Below are positions 26,651 to 34,821 of a stretch of DNA of 62,799 nucleotides, piece after piece; positions within the stretch are counted from its first letter, which is position 1; each line of letters starts with the position of its first letter. A program made the position numbers and the translations under genes. The notes below the pieces were generated by a model. The model saw only the letters and a program-made list of their open reading frames with translations, did not search any database and was not told the origin of the DNA. The stretch is from Oscillospiraceae bacterium (GTDB taxonomy: Bacteria > Bacillota > Clostridia > Oscillospirales > CAG-272), in assembly GCA_015064735.1 (NCBI GenBank), contig SVRP01000013.1, positions 1-62,799 on the forward strand, written 5' to 3'.

Positions 26651-27586
26651 ATGAAGAAGATATTGCTTGCCAACGGCTTGGAGGTGTCCGAGGTCGCGCT
26701 TGGCGCTATGAATTTCGGAACTACTACCTCAAAGGAGGAGTCATACCGTGTTCTCGATGCGTATATGGACAGAGGGGGTAATTTTATAGATACCTCCAAT
26801 AATTACGCTCACTGGGCCGGCACGGGAGACGAAAGTGAAACTCTGCTTGGAGAATGGCTCCGCGCGCGTGGCTGTCGCGACAGCGTAATCCTTGCTACAA
26901 AGGTAGGATTTGACCGCCACGGAGAGGGGGCGGGTCTTAAGGCTTCACAGATAGAATATTGGATAGACGAAAGCCTCCGTAAGCTTGGAACAGACTACGT
27001 TGACCTTTACTACGCTCATACCGACGATATAAACACTCCTCTTGAGGAGACTATGGAAGCATTTGACCGTCTCGTGAAGAAAGGAAAGGTACGTGCTCTT
27101 GGTTCAAGCAATTTCGATACGTGGAGACTGTCCGAGGCTAATATGATAGCTGAAATAAAGGGTATGACTCCATATACCGTAATGCAACAGAGACTGAGTT
27201 ATCTTAATCCCAAATTCGGAGCTGCTCCCAAGTACGTATTTAACGAGGTCGCGAACAGAGAAAGACTTCGATTTCTCTGCGCAAAGAATATTCCTCTCGT
27301 TTCCTACGCATGTCTTTGTAAGGGCGCATACGAGGACCCCTCACGTATGCCCGATGAATACGAGGGCGGCGAGAGATTGAGGCTTGTCCGTGAAATGGCG
27401 GCACAAAAGGGAGTAAACCCCAGCGCGGTAGTTGTTGCGTGGCTTACAAATCTCTATCGATGCGAGGGATTCCCAAGAGTGATTCCCCTTTTTTCGGCAA
27501 ACGCAGAGCACCTTGCGGATAACCTGCGAGGTCTTGACGTTGTACTTTCCGACGGGGAACTGTCGGCTATGAATGCGGTTCTTTGA
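26651..27586 (+). CDS. Aldo/keto reductase
   Basis: A 311-residue NAD(P)H-dependent reductase. The (beta/alpha)8 catalytic set is visible: FIDTSNNYAHW (Asp, Tyr), ILATKVGF (Lys), LYYAHTDD (His), then VRALGSSNF and the coenzyme-binding tail (ALCKGAYE region and IPLFSANAEHL). Closest in form to AKR families reducing sugar- or diol-derived aldehydes. 17 bp after the radical enzyme with AAAGG before the ATG, so co-expressed. It may reduce the aldehyde made by that enzyme (inference). Confidence 0.85.
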   Translation: MKKILLANGLEVSEVALGAMNFGTTTSKEESYRVLDAYMDRGGNFIDTSNNYAHWAGTGDESETLLGEWLRARGCRDSVILATKVGFDRHGEGAGLKASQIEYWIDESLRKLGTDYVDLYYAHTDDINTPLEETMEAFDRLVKKGKVRALGSSNFDTWRLSEANMIAEIKGMTPYTVMQQRLSYLNPKFGAAPKYVFNEVANRERLRFLCAKNIPLVSYACLCKGAYEDPSRMPDEYEGGERLRLVREMAAQKGVNPSAVVVAWLTNLYRCEGFPRVIPLFSANAEHLADNLRGLDVVLSDGELSAMNAVL

Positions 27587-27668
27587 CAGTAAAAGTACGT
27601 ATTGCAATATGCAAAAATATATACCAATATATTAAATCAAAATAAAGAAAAAACGAAGGAGAAAAACA

Positions 27669-29702
27669 ATGAAAAAATACATTAACGAAAAATTCCCTCA
27701 CTTTTTACACGGTGGAGATTATAATCCCGAGCAGTGGATAAATACCAAGGAGATATGGGACGAGGATATGCGTCTTATGAACCTTGCAAACTGTAACGAA
27801 ATGACCGTAGGTATCTTCTCATGGGCAACTATTGAGCCTGAGGAGGGCGTTTTTGATTTTTCCTTCCTTGATGAAATAATCGATAAGGTATATGCGGCAG
27901 GCGGCAGAGTAATTCTCGCTACACCCTCAGGTGCGCGTCCCCGTTGGCTTGCCGAGAAATATCCCGAGGTACTTCGCGTTACCGAAATGGGTGAAAAGAA
28001 AAAATACGGGGGCAGACACAATCACTGCTATACCTCTCCCGTCTACCGTGAAAAGGTCAGAATAATAAACACCAAGCTTGCGGAGCGCTACGGAAAGCAC
28101 CCCGCCGTGATTGCGTGGCATCTTTCCAATGAGTACGGCGGAGTTTGCTACTGTCCTCTTTGTGAGGCTGCCTTTAAGAAATTTGTGGCAAAACGCTACC
28201 ATAACGATATAAACGAGCTTAATACCCAGTGGTGGAGCACCTTCTGGAGCCATAATTACAGAAGCTTTGACGACGTGGAATTTCCCTCCCCCTTGGGAGA
28301 GAAGAGTATTCACGGACTGACCTTGGATTTCAAGCGTTTTACATCCTATCAGACCACGGATTTCATGAAGAGCGAAATAGCGGCAATCAAAGCGGTATGC
28401 CCCGATCTTCCCGTAACCACAAATATGATGGGCTTTTACGATACGATAAACTACTGGGAGATGGGCGAGGAGCTTGATATAGCGTCATGGGACAGCTATC
28501 CTCAGTGGCATTCGCCGAACCATGAGACACAGATAATCAGCACCGCGCTCTGCCACGATTTTTACCGTTCTCTTAAGGGACGCTCCTATCTTCTGATGGA
28601 AAGCGCGCCCGGACTTGTTAATTGGCACGAATACAACAAGCTCAAGCGTCCGGGAGTTGACCGAGTCAACGGGCTCATGGCTATTGCTCACGGAAGCGAC
28701 AGCGTTCAGTACTTCCAGTGGAGAAAGAGCAGAGGAAGCTCTGAAAAATTCCACGGTGCGGTCGTAGACCACGAGGGAACGGAGAATACGAGAGTATTCA
28801 ACGAGGTAAAGAAAACCGGAGCGACTCTTAAGGCTATTGACGAAATATGCGGAACGGGAGTTGTTTCAAGGGTGGCTATCGTTTACGATTGGGAAAACCG
28901 TTGGGCGTTGCAGGACGCGCAGGGCTTCCAGCGCCGTGAGAAAAAATACACAGATACCCTCAGAACGTATTACAAGAAGCTTTGGAGCAGAGGCATCTCG
29001 GTCGATATTACCAATCTTCACAGAGACCTGTCAAAGTATGACCTCGTTATTGCCCCCATGCAGTATATGGTCGATGAGGAAAGCATAAGCAATATTGAAG
29101 CTTACGTACGGAACGGAGGCATCTTCTATACCACGTATATGCTCGGTATGGTAAACGAAAACGACCTTTGCTATCTTGGCGGATTCCCCGCAAAGAATCT
29201 TAAGGACGTGTTCGGGATCTGGAATGAAGAAATAGACACGCTCTATCCCGGAGAGACTGTAAAGATTGTCGGTGCGGACGGAAAGGAATATTCAGCGGTA
29301 GACAATTGCGAGCTTATTCACGCAAGAGGCGCTAAGGTCCTTGCGGAGTATGCGTCGGAGTTCTATGCCGGCAGACCCGCGCTTACCGTCAACGAGTACG
29401 GAAAGGGTAAGGCATATTATCAGGCATTCAGAGACGACGGCAGCGTTTGGGCTGATATTCTTGATACACTTGTTTCCACCCTCGGTCTTGAGGAGGCTAT
29501 TCCTACGCCTCTGCCCAATATGGTAACGGCTCATATCCGTGAGGACGGTGAGAACAGGTATCTCTTCGTTGAGAACTATTCCGGAACCGAAATATCGGGT
29601 CTTTCTCTCGGAAAAGAGTGGAAGGATATGGAGTCGGGAGAGATATCCAATAAGGTGGACCTTAAGGATTTTGACATAAAAATATTTAAAAATCTCCTGT
29701 AA
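27669..29702 (+). CDS. Beta-galactosidase, glycoside hydrolase family 42
   Basis: 677 residues without a signal peptide, so cytoplasmic. (beta/alpha)8 domain with DYNPEQW, acid/base Glu155 in HLSNEYGG and nucleophile Glu311 in LLMESAPG. Cys120, Cys160, Cys162 and Cys165 match the structural zinc site of GH42 enzymes. The trimerisation domain and short beta-sandwich follow. It hydrolyses terminal beta-galactosides from imported oligosaccharides. 82 bp after the reductase and in the same direction, with AAGGAG before the ATG. Confidence 0.92.
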   Translation: MKKYINEKFPHFLHGGDYNPEQWINTKEIWDEDMRLMNLANCNEMTVGIFSWATIEPEEGVFDFSFLDEIIDKVYAAGGRVILATPSGARPRWLAEKYPEVLRVTEMGEKKKYGGRHNHCYTSPVYREKVRIINTKLAERYGKHPAVIAWHLSNEYGGVCYCPLCEAAFKKFVAKRYHNDINELNTQWWSTFWSHNYRSFDDVEFPSPLGEKSIHGLTLDFKRFTSYQTTDFMKSEIAAIKAVCPDLPVTTNMMGFYDTINYWEMGEELDIASWDSYPQWHSPNHETQIISTALCHDFYRSLKGRSYLLMESAPGLVNWHEYNKLKRPGVDRVNGLMAIAHGSDSVQYFQWRKSRGSSEKFHGAVVDHEGTENTRVFNEVKKTGATLKAIDEICGTGVVSRVAIVYDWENRWALQDAQGFQRREKKYTDTLRTYYKKLWSRGISVDITNLHRDLSKYDLVIAPMQYMVDEESISNIEAYVRNGGIFYTTYMLGMVNENDLCYLGGFPAKNLKDVFGIWNEEIDTLYPGETVKIVGADGKEYSAVDNCELIHARGAKVLAEYASEFYAGRPALTVNEYGKGKAYYQAFRDDGSVWADILDTLVSTLGLEEAIPTPLPNMVTAHIREDGENRYLFVENYSGTEISGLSLGKEWKDMESGEISNKVDLKDFDIKIFKNLL

Positions 29703-29726
29703 ATGAAGAAAAAATAAAAAAATATC

Positions 29727-29839
29727 TTGACAAACCGAAAAAAGTATGGTTTAATATAAGATGTCATTGTATGAAAAGCGTATTTTTTGGCTGAAAAGCG
29801 ACACGCTTCCGAAACCGTTCCGAACGTTTCGGTTCGGAA
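29727..29839 (+). promoter_or_regulatory. rpmH promoter and structured leader
   Basis: TTGACA (29727-29732), 17 nt, TTTAAT (29750-29755). The leader holds overlapping stems at 29807-29839: CCGAAAC/GTTTCGG and TTCCGAA/TTCGGAA share bases, so only one can form. No DnaA boxes were seen near rpmH. Confidence 0.65.
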
Positions 29840-29868
29840 TGAACAACAAATTAAGGAGGTGCAAGTAA

Positions 29869-30003
29869 ATGCTCAGAACCTATCAACCCAAAAAGCGTCA
29901 GAGAAAAAAGGAACACGGCTTCAGAAAGAGAATGGCTACTGCTGACGGAAGAAACGTACTGAAGAGAAGACGCGCAAAAGGCAGAAAAAGACTTACCTAT
30001 TGA
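29869..30003 (+). CDS. rpmH: Ribosomal protein L34
   Basis: A 44-residue, strongly basic large-subunit protein: [18 protein letters not shown] at the N-terminus and KGRKRLTY at the end, a full match to L34. AAGGAGGT lies 7 nt before the ATG. First gene of the rpmH-rnpA-yidD-yidC-jag group. Confidence 0.95.
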   Translation: MLRTYQPKKRQRKKEHGFRKRMATADGRNVLKRRRAKGRKRLTY

Positions 30004-30135
30004 TTAAGTCTCCTGGCTTAGCTTGATGCTAACATAAAAACCGCCGGTGAACATAAAGACAGCATGCTGTTTTTCGTGAGCATCGGGGTTTTTAATATGT
30101 ATGAGATTGCCGAAAAAAACGATCGGTGGAAGAAA

Positions 30136-30546
30136 ATGAAGAATATTGCAATTAAAGAGAATCATCTTTATACGAAGGCTTACAGAAACGGAGAGCGCTT
30201 TGTAGGTAAATACGTGGCGGTCTACGTTTTGCGGGATTATTCTGCGAAGAGGCTCTGTCGGGAAAATCCCCGAAAGGAGAAGGTCAACCGTCTCGGCATC
30301 GCCGTATCAAAGAAGATAGGCGGAGCCGTAGAGAGAAACCGCGCAAAGAGAATAATCCGTGCGGGATATAACGCCCTTGAGAGCAATCTCAAAAAAGGGT
30401 ATCTCGTGGTCATAAGCGCAAGAGAAGCAATAAACGGAATGAAGAGCACCGATATGGCAATGGAACTCGAAAGAGCCTTTGCCGTAACACATTTGCTTTT
30501 GGGAGAACAATCCTCCCAAAGAGCAGAGGAAGCTGAAAAAATATGA
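30136..30546 (+). CDS. rnpA: Ribonuclease P protein component
   Basis: A 136-residue basic protein that helps RNase P RNA cut tRNA leaders. Seen: the N-terminal [12 protein letters not shown] region, [24 protein letters not shown] (family signature), and VISAREAI. The ATG at 30136 with GGTGG upstream is preferred over the ATG at 30064, which would add a non-homologous 24 residues. Its stop overlaps the yidD start (ATGA). Confidence 0.93.
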   Translation: MKNIAIKENHLYTKAYRNGERFVGKYVAVYVLRDYSAKRLCRENPRKEKVNRLGIAVSKKIGGAVERNRAKRIIRAGYNALESNLKKGYLVVISAREAINGMKSTDMAMELERAFAVTHLLLGEQSSQRAEEAEKI

Positions 30547-30842
30547 AGCATGTATGCATTTGGCTCGTACGCTTATATCAGAAATATCTGTCTCCGAGAA
30601 AAAGGACCCCTTGCTGTAGGTTTTATCCTACATGCTCTGCCTACGCCATTGAGGCGTTTACAAAACGTGGCTTTTTTGTGGGATTTGCACTGACGGTGTG
30701 GAGGATACTTCGCTGTAATCCCTTCTGCAAGGGAGGAAACGATCCCGTACCGCCTAAGAGGATTCCAAAATATAAAAGGGAAAAGGAAACGGAAAAGCAC
30801 GCAGATGATGTGTGTAACAATGACGAAAATGCCCGAAAATAA
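30543..30842 (+). CDS. yidD: Membrane insertion factor YidD
   Basis: 99 residues. The hallmark cysteine-rich core [16 protein letters not shown], the amphipathic N-terminal helix and '[14 protein letters not shown]' identify YidD, which aids YidC-mediated insertion. The C-terminal ~20 residues are charged and variable. It overlaps rnpA by 4 bp. Confidence 0.93.
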   Translation: MKHVCIWLVRLYQKYLSPRKRTPCCRFYPTCSAYAIEAFTKRGFFVGFALTVWRILRCNPFCKGGNDPVPPKRIPKYKREKETEKHADDVCNNDENARK

Positions 30843-30894
30843 ACGGGTAAATGAATAAGAGAGGAATTCTGCATTCGCAGAAGTAACTGTTCTA

Positions 30895-32145
30895 ATGTTT
30901 GATTTTATTCTAAAGCCCATAGGCTTGCTTTTGAGATTCTTCAATAAGATAGTCGGAAATCAGTATATAGTATCTCTTCTTATCTTTGCGATAATCATAG
31001 AAGTACTCATGTTGCCCTTTGCGATAAAGCAACAGAAGAATTCCATAAGGCAGGCAAAGCTCCGTCCCAAGGAAATGGCAATACGTAAGAAGTATGCGGG
31101 ACGCGACGACCAACCAACCAAGCAAAAAATGCAGACAGAGATACAGGAGCTTTATCAGAAGGAAGGCTTTAACCCAATGGGAGGATGTCTCCCCCTTCTT
31201 ATACAGTTCCCTATACTCATAATGCTTTACAACATTGTAATCAATCCTCTTAAGTATGTATGCGGACTTTCCGCAGGCGCTATCTCTCAGATCGAGGGTA
31301 TAGTTTCTGCAATTGAGGGTGCTCCCGTAGCTCCTTCCGGAAGCAACACCATAGGTCTTATGGCTAAGGTGAAGAATATCATGCAGACTAACCCCGATGC
31401 GTTTGACGGCGTTTCGGGATTCTCGGATAGGATATCTTCCGTAAAGGACCTTCCTAACCTTTCTTACGGCGGAGTTAACCTTGGACTCAATCCCGGATTT
31501 TCTCCCGAGGAAAAGATCCAGTACCTTCTTTTACTTATCCCCGTATTGACCTTTGTTGTATACTTCTTCAGCGCAAAGATTACCCGTAAGCTTTCTTATC
31601 AGCCCGTAGGTGCAGACTCTCAGATGGGTTGCTCCAACAAGGTAATGGATATCATGATGCCCGCATTCAGCGTGTATATTACATTCATTACTCCCGCAGC
31701 AGTTGGTATCTACTGGATATTCAAGAGTATTCTCGGTGTAATCAAGCAGTACATTATGAAGAAGGCAATGCCTATCCCCGAGTTTACCGAAGAGGACTAT
31801 AAGGCTGCCGAAAAGGAAATGGGCACCAAGTCCGAAAAGCCTAAGCACGCAGCAAAATCGGGAAAGGTTGTACGTTCTCTCCACCATATAGACGACGAGG
31901 ACTACGATGATACCCGCGAGGAAGCTCTCAGACGTAAGGCTATACTTGAAGAGCAGGCAGAAAAGGAAAAGGCTGATGCGCAGGAGGCTGCATCCAAGTC
32001 CACAATTCTCGGCGGCGCGACGGTCAAGGATGACGACAGACCCCAAAGAAGCAAGAAAAAGAAGGGCGATGCAGCTGAGGAAAAGGTCGACATCGTGCTT
32101 GATGAAAAGTCCGACGAGACCAAAGACAAAAAAGACGACGAATAA
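30895..32145 (+). CDS. yidC: Membrane protein insertase YidC/SpoIIIJ
   Basis: 416 residues, five membrane segments expected; FFNKIVGNQYIVSLLIF (first), the charged coiled hairpin (RPKEMAIRKKY), GGCLPLLIQFPILIMLYN, then the C-terminal membrane pair. It inserts proteins alone or with SecYEG and is needed for sporulation in Bacillus. A ~100-residue Lys/Glu/Asp-rich cytoplasmic tail follows. The ATG at 30895 has no close Shine-Dalgarno; AGAGAGGA lies 28-35 nt upstream, separated from the start by a small hairpin (30867-30882). Confidence 0.93.
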   Translation: MFDFILKPIGLLLRFFNKIVGNQYIVSLLIFAIIIEVLMLPFAIKQQKNSIRQAKLRPKEMAIRKKYAGRDDQPTKQKMQTEIQELYQKEGFNPMGGCLPLLIQFPILIMLYNIVINPLKYVCGLSAGAISQIEGIVSAIEGAPVAPSGSNTIGLMAKVKNIMQTNPDAFDGVSGFSDRISSVKDLPNLSYGGVNLGLNPGFSPEEKIQYLLLLIPVLTFVVYFFSAKITRKLSYQPVGADSQMGCSNKVMDIMMPAFSVYITFITPAAVGIYWIFKSILGVIKQYIMKKAMPIPEFTEEDYKAAEKEMGTKSEKPKHAAKSGKVVRSLHHIDDEDYDDTREEALRRKAILEEQAEKEKADAQEAASKSTILGGATVKDDDRPQRSKKKKGDAAEEKVDIVLDEKSDETKDKKDDE

Positions 32146-32157
32146 TGGAGAAAAACA

Positions 32158-32802
32158 GTGAGAAAAGAAGTAGTTACAACTGCTAAAACCATTGAAGAGG
32201 CAGTTGCAAAGGCAGTAGAGGAGCTTGGCGCACCCTCTGCCGATAAGATAGAATATACCGTTATTGAGGAGCCCAAGAAGGGATTTCTCGGACTCGGCGC
32301 CACCGATGCGAAGATCTCCGCATCCTACGTAAGCGGTGGAGAGGCTCGCGCGGTTGCGTTCGTAAAGCAGCTTCTTGCTGATATGAGCATTGAGGCAGAG
32401 CTTGAGGTTACCGACGGTGAAAACGGTGAAAAGAAAATATCCATCAACGGAGAGGGAGCGGCTATCCTTATAGGACACCACGGCGAGACCCTTGATTCTC
32501 TCCAGTATCTTGCAAGCCTTGCGGCAAACAAGAGAGTAAACGGAAAGAAAGAGGAGTACACCAGAATTTCCGTAGACGTTGAGGGATACAGAGCAAAGAG
32601 AGAGGAAACTCTCCGCACACTTGCAAGAAAAATGGCTGCAAGAGTCGTAAAGTATAAGAAGAGTGTAATGCTCGAGCCTATGAATCCTTACGAGAGAAGA
32701 ATTATCCACTCTGAAATTCAGAATATAGAGGGTGTATCCACCAACTCTATCGGTTCTGAAAACAACAGAAAGATAGTAATATTCCTGGATTCGGAAAACT
32801 AA
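32158..32802 (+). CDS. jag: SpoIIIJ-associated RNA-binding protein Jag/KhpB
   Basis: 214 residues with GTG start (GGAG 7 nt upstream). Three domains in order: Jag-N (residues 1-50, with KKGFLGLGATDAKI), KH (IGHHGETLDSLQYL, the GxxG-type loop), and R3H (PYERRIIHSEI). It binds RNA with KhpA and is linked to cell elongation and sporulation. Placed 12 bp after yidC as usual. Confidence 0.93.
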   Translation: MRKEVVTTAKTIEEAVAKAVEELGAPSADKIEYTVIEEPKKGFLGLGATDAKISASYVSGGEARAVAFVKQLLADMSIEAELEVTDGENGEKKISINGEGAAILIGHHGETLDSLQYLASLAANKRVNGKKEEYTRISVDVEGYRAKREETLRTLARKMAARVVKYKKSVMLEPMNPYERRIIHSEIQNIEGVSTNSIGSENNRKIVIFLDSEN

Positions 32803-32806
32803 AAGA

Positions 32807-32838
32807 AAAAGGAGTACGCAATACGGCGTACTCCTTTT
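32807..32838 (+). terminator. Terminator after jag
   Basis: Perfect 13-bp stem (32807-32819 with 32826-32838) closed by a short AATACG loop and ending in TTTTTG. Confidence 0.9.
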
Positions 32839-32907
32839 TGTGTGAAAAAGCATAAACAAACCGGCAACACATGCAAAAGTTTTCGCACTGTACGAAGCGG
32901 CAACACC

Positions 32908-33060
32908 GGCAAAAAGTTTTGCGGAGCTTTTTCAAAAGCGACACGCGTCCCCGCTCTCCGCAGAGAGCGGAATCCCAATCGTCAAAAGCGCCCGAAAGGG
33001 TGAATTGATTTTTTGAAGAAAAATCAAGAGGGAAAACCACAAGTGGGGGTTTCCCTTTTT
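32908..33060 (+). repeat. Structured intergenic repeat, copy B
   Basis: Same order of parts as copy A: GTTTTGCGGAGCTTTTT, a stem CCGCTCTC/GAGAGCGG, CCCAATCGTCAAAAGCGCCC, a stem TTGATTTTT/AAAAATCAA, and the GGAAAACCACAAGTGG end. Stem sequences differ from A but still pair. Confidence 0.75.
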
Positions 33061-33140
33061 AACTGCAACTAACGTTATTGATCTTATTTGATCTTGATTA
33101 ATTATAATTGGTTTTAGTTAATGTTAGTTAATGTTAATTA

Positions 33141-33280
33141 AGGGGAAACCCCACTTGTGGTTTCCCCTCTGTCTTTTGCAAGGCAAAAGACATTCACCCT
33201 TTCGGGCGCTTCGAAACGATTTTTTATTGTTCTTTTTTGAAAAAAAGAACCAAAAAACTTTTTTGCCGGTGTAGCCGCTT
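33141..33280 (-). repeat. Structured intergenic repeat, copy C (inverted)
   Basis: Read on the minus strand it has CGAAAGGGTGAATGTCTTTTG, the GTCTTTTG/CAAAAGAC stem and the GGGGAAACCACAAGTGGGG end of copy A; the CCGC-type stem is missing. It faces copy B. Confidence 0.7.
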
Positions 33281-33295
33281 TGTTTGGTATGAGGT

Positions 33296-34699
33296 TTAAT
33301 CTCTTTTCTTCCTTCTTATTATAAGGCTTAGCAGAGCTTTGCCGTGAAAGGGAATGAGGGGGTAAAGATAGTTGCGCTTTCCGTTTGCCGTAGCATTGGT
33401 TGCAACAAGAATAATGGCAAGCAAAAATCCGCCTACAAATCCCCAAAATCTGAAAATAGCTGTGAGGACGAGGATCATTATCCGCAAAAATTTTATTGCG
33501 TATCCCAATTCATAGCTTCTCTGCGTGAAATTGGCGATAGCCACGAACGCCATATACAGAATTACCTCGGGAATGAGCCAGCCTATATCGACGGCAAAAT
33601 CTCCGAGAATAAGCCCGCCTACGATCGAAAGGGAATTGTTCAGCATGTTCGGGGTGTTCAGGGATGCAAGTCGAAGAGCGTCGATTATAAATTCCACCAA
33701 AAGGAGCTGCGCTATTATGGGGAGCTGCCCTGCGTCTTTTGGAAAAGCAAAGGTCAGCCACTGTGGGACAAGGTCGGGATATAGAAGCATCAGATACCAG
33801 ACGGGGGTGATGATGAGGGTCATGAAAAATACAACGTATCTTACTATTCTTATATAAGTTCCCGTGAGAGGCGGAAAATAGAAGTCGTTGGACTCCTGCA
33901 TAAAATCAAAGATAGATGATGGCAGAACCATTACCTGCGGAGAATTGTCTATAATTATAAGAACGCTCCCCTCAAGAAGCTGAGCGGCGGCAGAGTCGGG
34001 ACGCTCGGTTGTCCGTATTTTCGGAAAGGGGTTATACCATCTCGTTTTGATAAGACATTCCGCAAGGGACTGATGCCCCACAGTCAATGCGCTTGTCTTT
34101 ACCGAGGAGAGCTTTTTCTTCAGCTCCGCAACGTATTTGGCATCGGCTCGGTCTGCCATGTAGCAAACCACCACGTCGGTTTTGGAATCTCCGCCGATAG
34201 ACATATAGGACATGGTAAGCTGAGGGTTACGCACTCTGCGGCGGATAAGGGCGGTATTGAAAATGAGGGTTTCCACGAATCCGTCTCTTGCTCCGAGCAT
34301 TACACGGTCGCCCTCGGGCTCGGAGGTCTCACGGGCAGGATAGGTCCTTGAGTCGATTATGACAGCCTCTGCGCCAAAGGTCGAGCCTATCATGAGCGTA
34401 GCGCCCGACAGGACTGCTTGAAGCATCAGATCAACGTCCGAGCAAACGTCGGTCTCCACATATGGGACGCTCTGCTCCATGAAGGCTCTTGCGCTTTTTG
34501 GCATTTTTTTAATAGAGAGGAAGTGCATCATGAGCTTTTGCATGACGGTATCCTTTACAAAGCCGTCTATATAATATAATGTAAGCTCTCCGCTGTCGAG
34601 CTTAAGGGTTTTGCAAAGAACGTCGAAGCTTTCCGTTACCCGCAAGGTACGGCCGAGAAATTCCACGTTTCTTTCGTAGTTGTCTGTAAGTGTACGCAT
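33296..34699 (-). CDS. spoVAF: Spore germination protein SpoVAF (GerA family)
   Basis: A 467-residue GerA-type inner-spore-membrane protein. Soluble N-terminal half, then TERPDSAAAQLLEGSVLIIIDNSP and PSSIFDFMQESNDFYFPP (both GerA-family signatures) and about five membrane segments; basic C-terminus (LSLIIRRKKRD). The opening 'LTDNYERNVEFLGRTL' matches SpoVAF rather than receptor A subunits. It works with the SpoVA channel in germination; no other spoVA gene is near. It is divergent from sigK. Confidence 0.88.
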   Translation of the reverse strand: MRTLTDNYERNVEFLGRTLRVTESFDVLCKTLKLDSGELTLYYIDGFVKDTVMQKLMMHFLSIKKMPKSARAFMEQSVPYVETDVCSDVDLMLQAVLSGATLMIGSTFGAEAVIIDSRTYPARETSEPEGDRVMLGARDGFVETLIFNTALIRRRVRNPQLTMSYMSIGGDSKTDVVVCYMADRADAKYVAELKKKLSSVKTSALTVGHQSLAECLIKTRWYNPFPKIRTTERPDSAAAQLLEGSVLIIIDNSPQVMVLPSSIFDFMQESNDFYFPPLTGTYIRIVRYVVFFMTLIITPVWYLMLLYPDLVPQWLTFAFPKDAGQLPIIAQLLLVEFIIDALRLASLNTPNMLNNSLSIVGGLILGDFAVDIGWLIPEVILYMAFVAIANFTQRSYELGYAIKFLRIMILVLTAIFRFWGFVGGFLLAIILVATNATANGKRNYLYPLIPFHGKALLSLIIRRKKRD

Positions 34700-34766
34700 T
34701 TAAATCCACCTCTTGTAAAATATGTATTTATTATGTACAAGGTATCAGGGATTTATTATCAAATAG

Positions 34767-34786
34767 GCGCATAAACTTTTATGCGC
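34767..34786. promoter_or_regulatory. 20-bp palindrome upstream of sigK
   Basis: GCGCATAAA-CT-TTTATGCGC lies 25 nt before the sigK ribosome binding site in the spoVAF/sigK divergent gap. It may be an operator or a leader stem; the regulator is unknown. Confidence 0.5.
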
Positions 34787-34821
34787 GGAGTTGCGTAAAT
34801 AAGTCATATAAGGAGATGCTT

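Larger units (their letters stand above)
32839..33295. other. Inverted-repeat intergenic region between jag and spoVAF
   Basis: Non-coding. It contains structured repeat copies B and C facing each other around an AT-rich core (33061-33140) made of short GTTAATGTTAGTTAAT-like words. No RNA gene or ORF is supported. Confidence 0.7.

Noticed and set aside
29703-29868. Replication origin beside rpmH
   Set aside because: No TTATCCACA-type boxes and no dnaA or dnaN in the window.
31531-32859. Long minus-strand frame across yidC and jag
   Set aside because: Both plus-strand genes are certain and the frame crosses the jag terminator; it is low-complexity Leu/Cys/Ser sequence.
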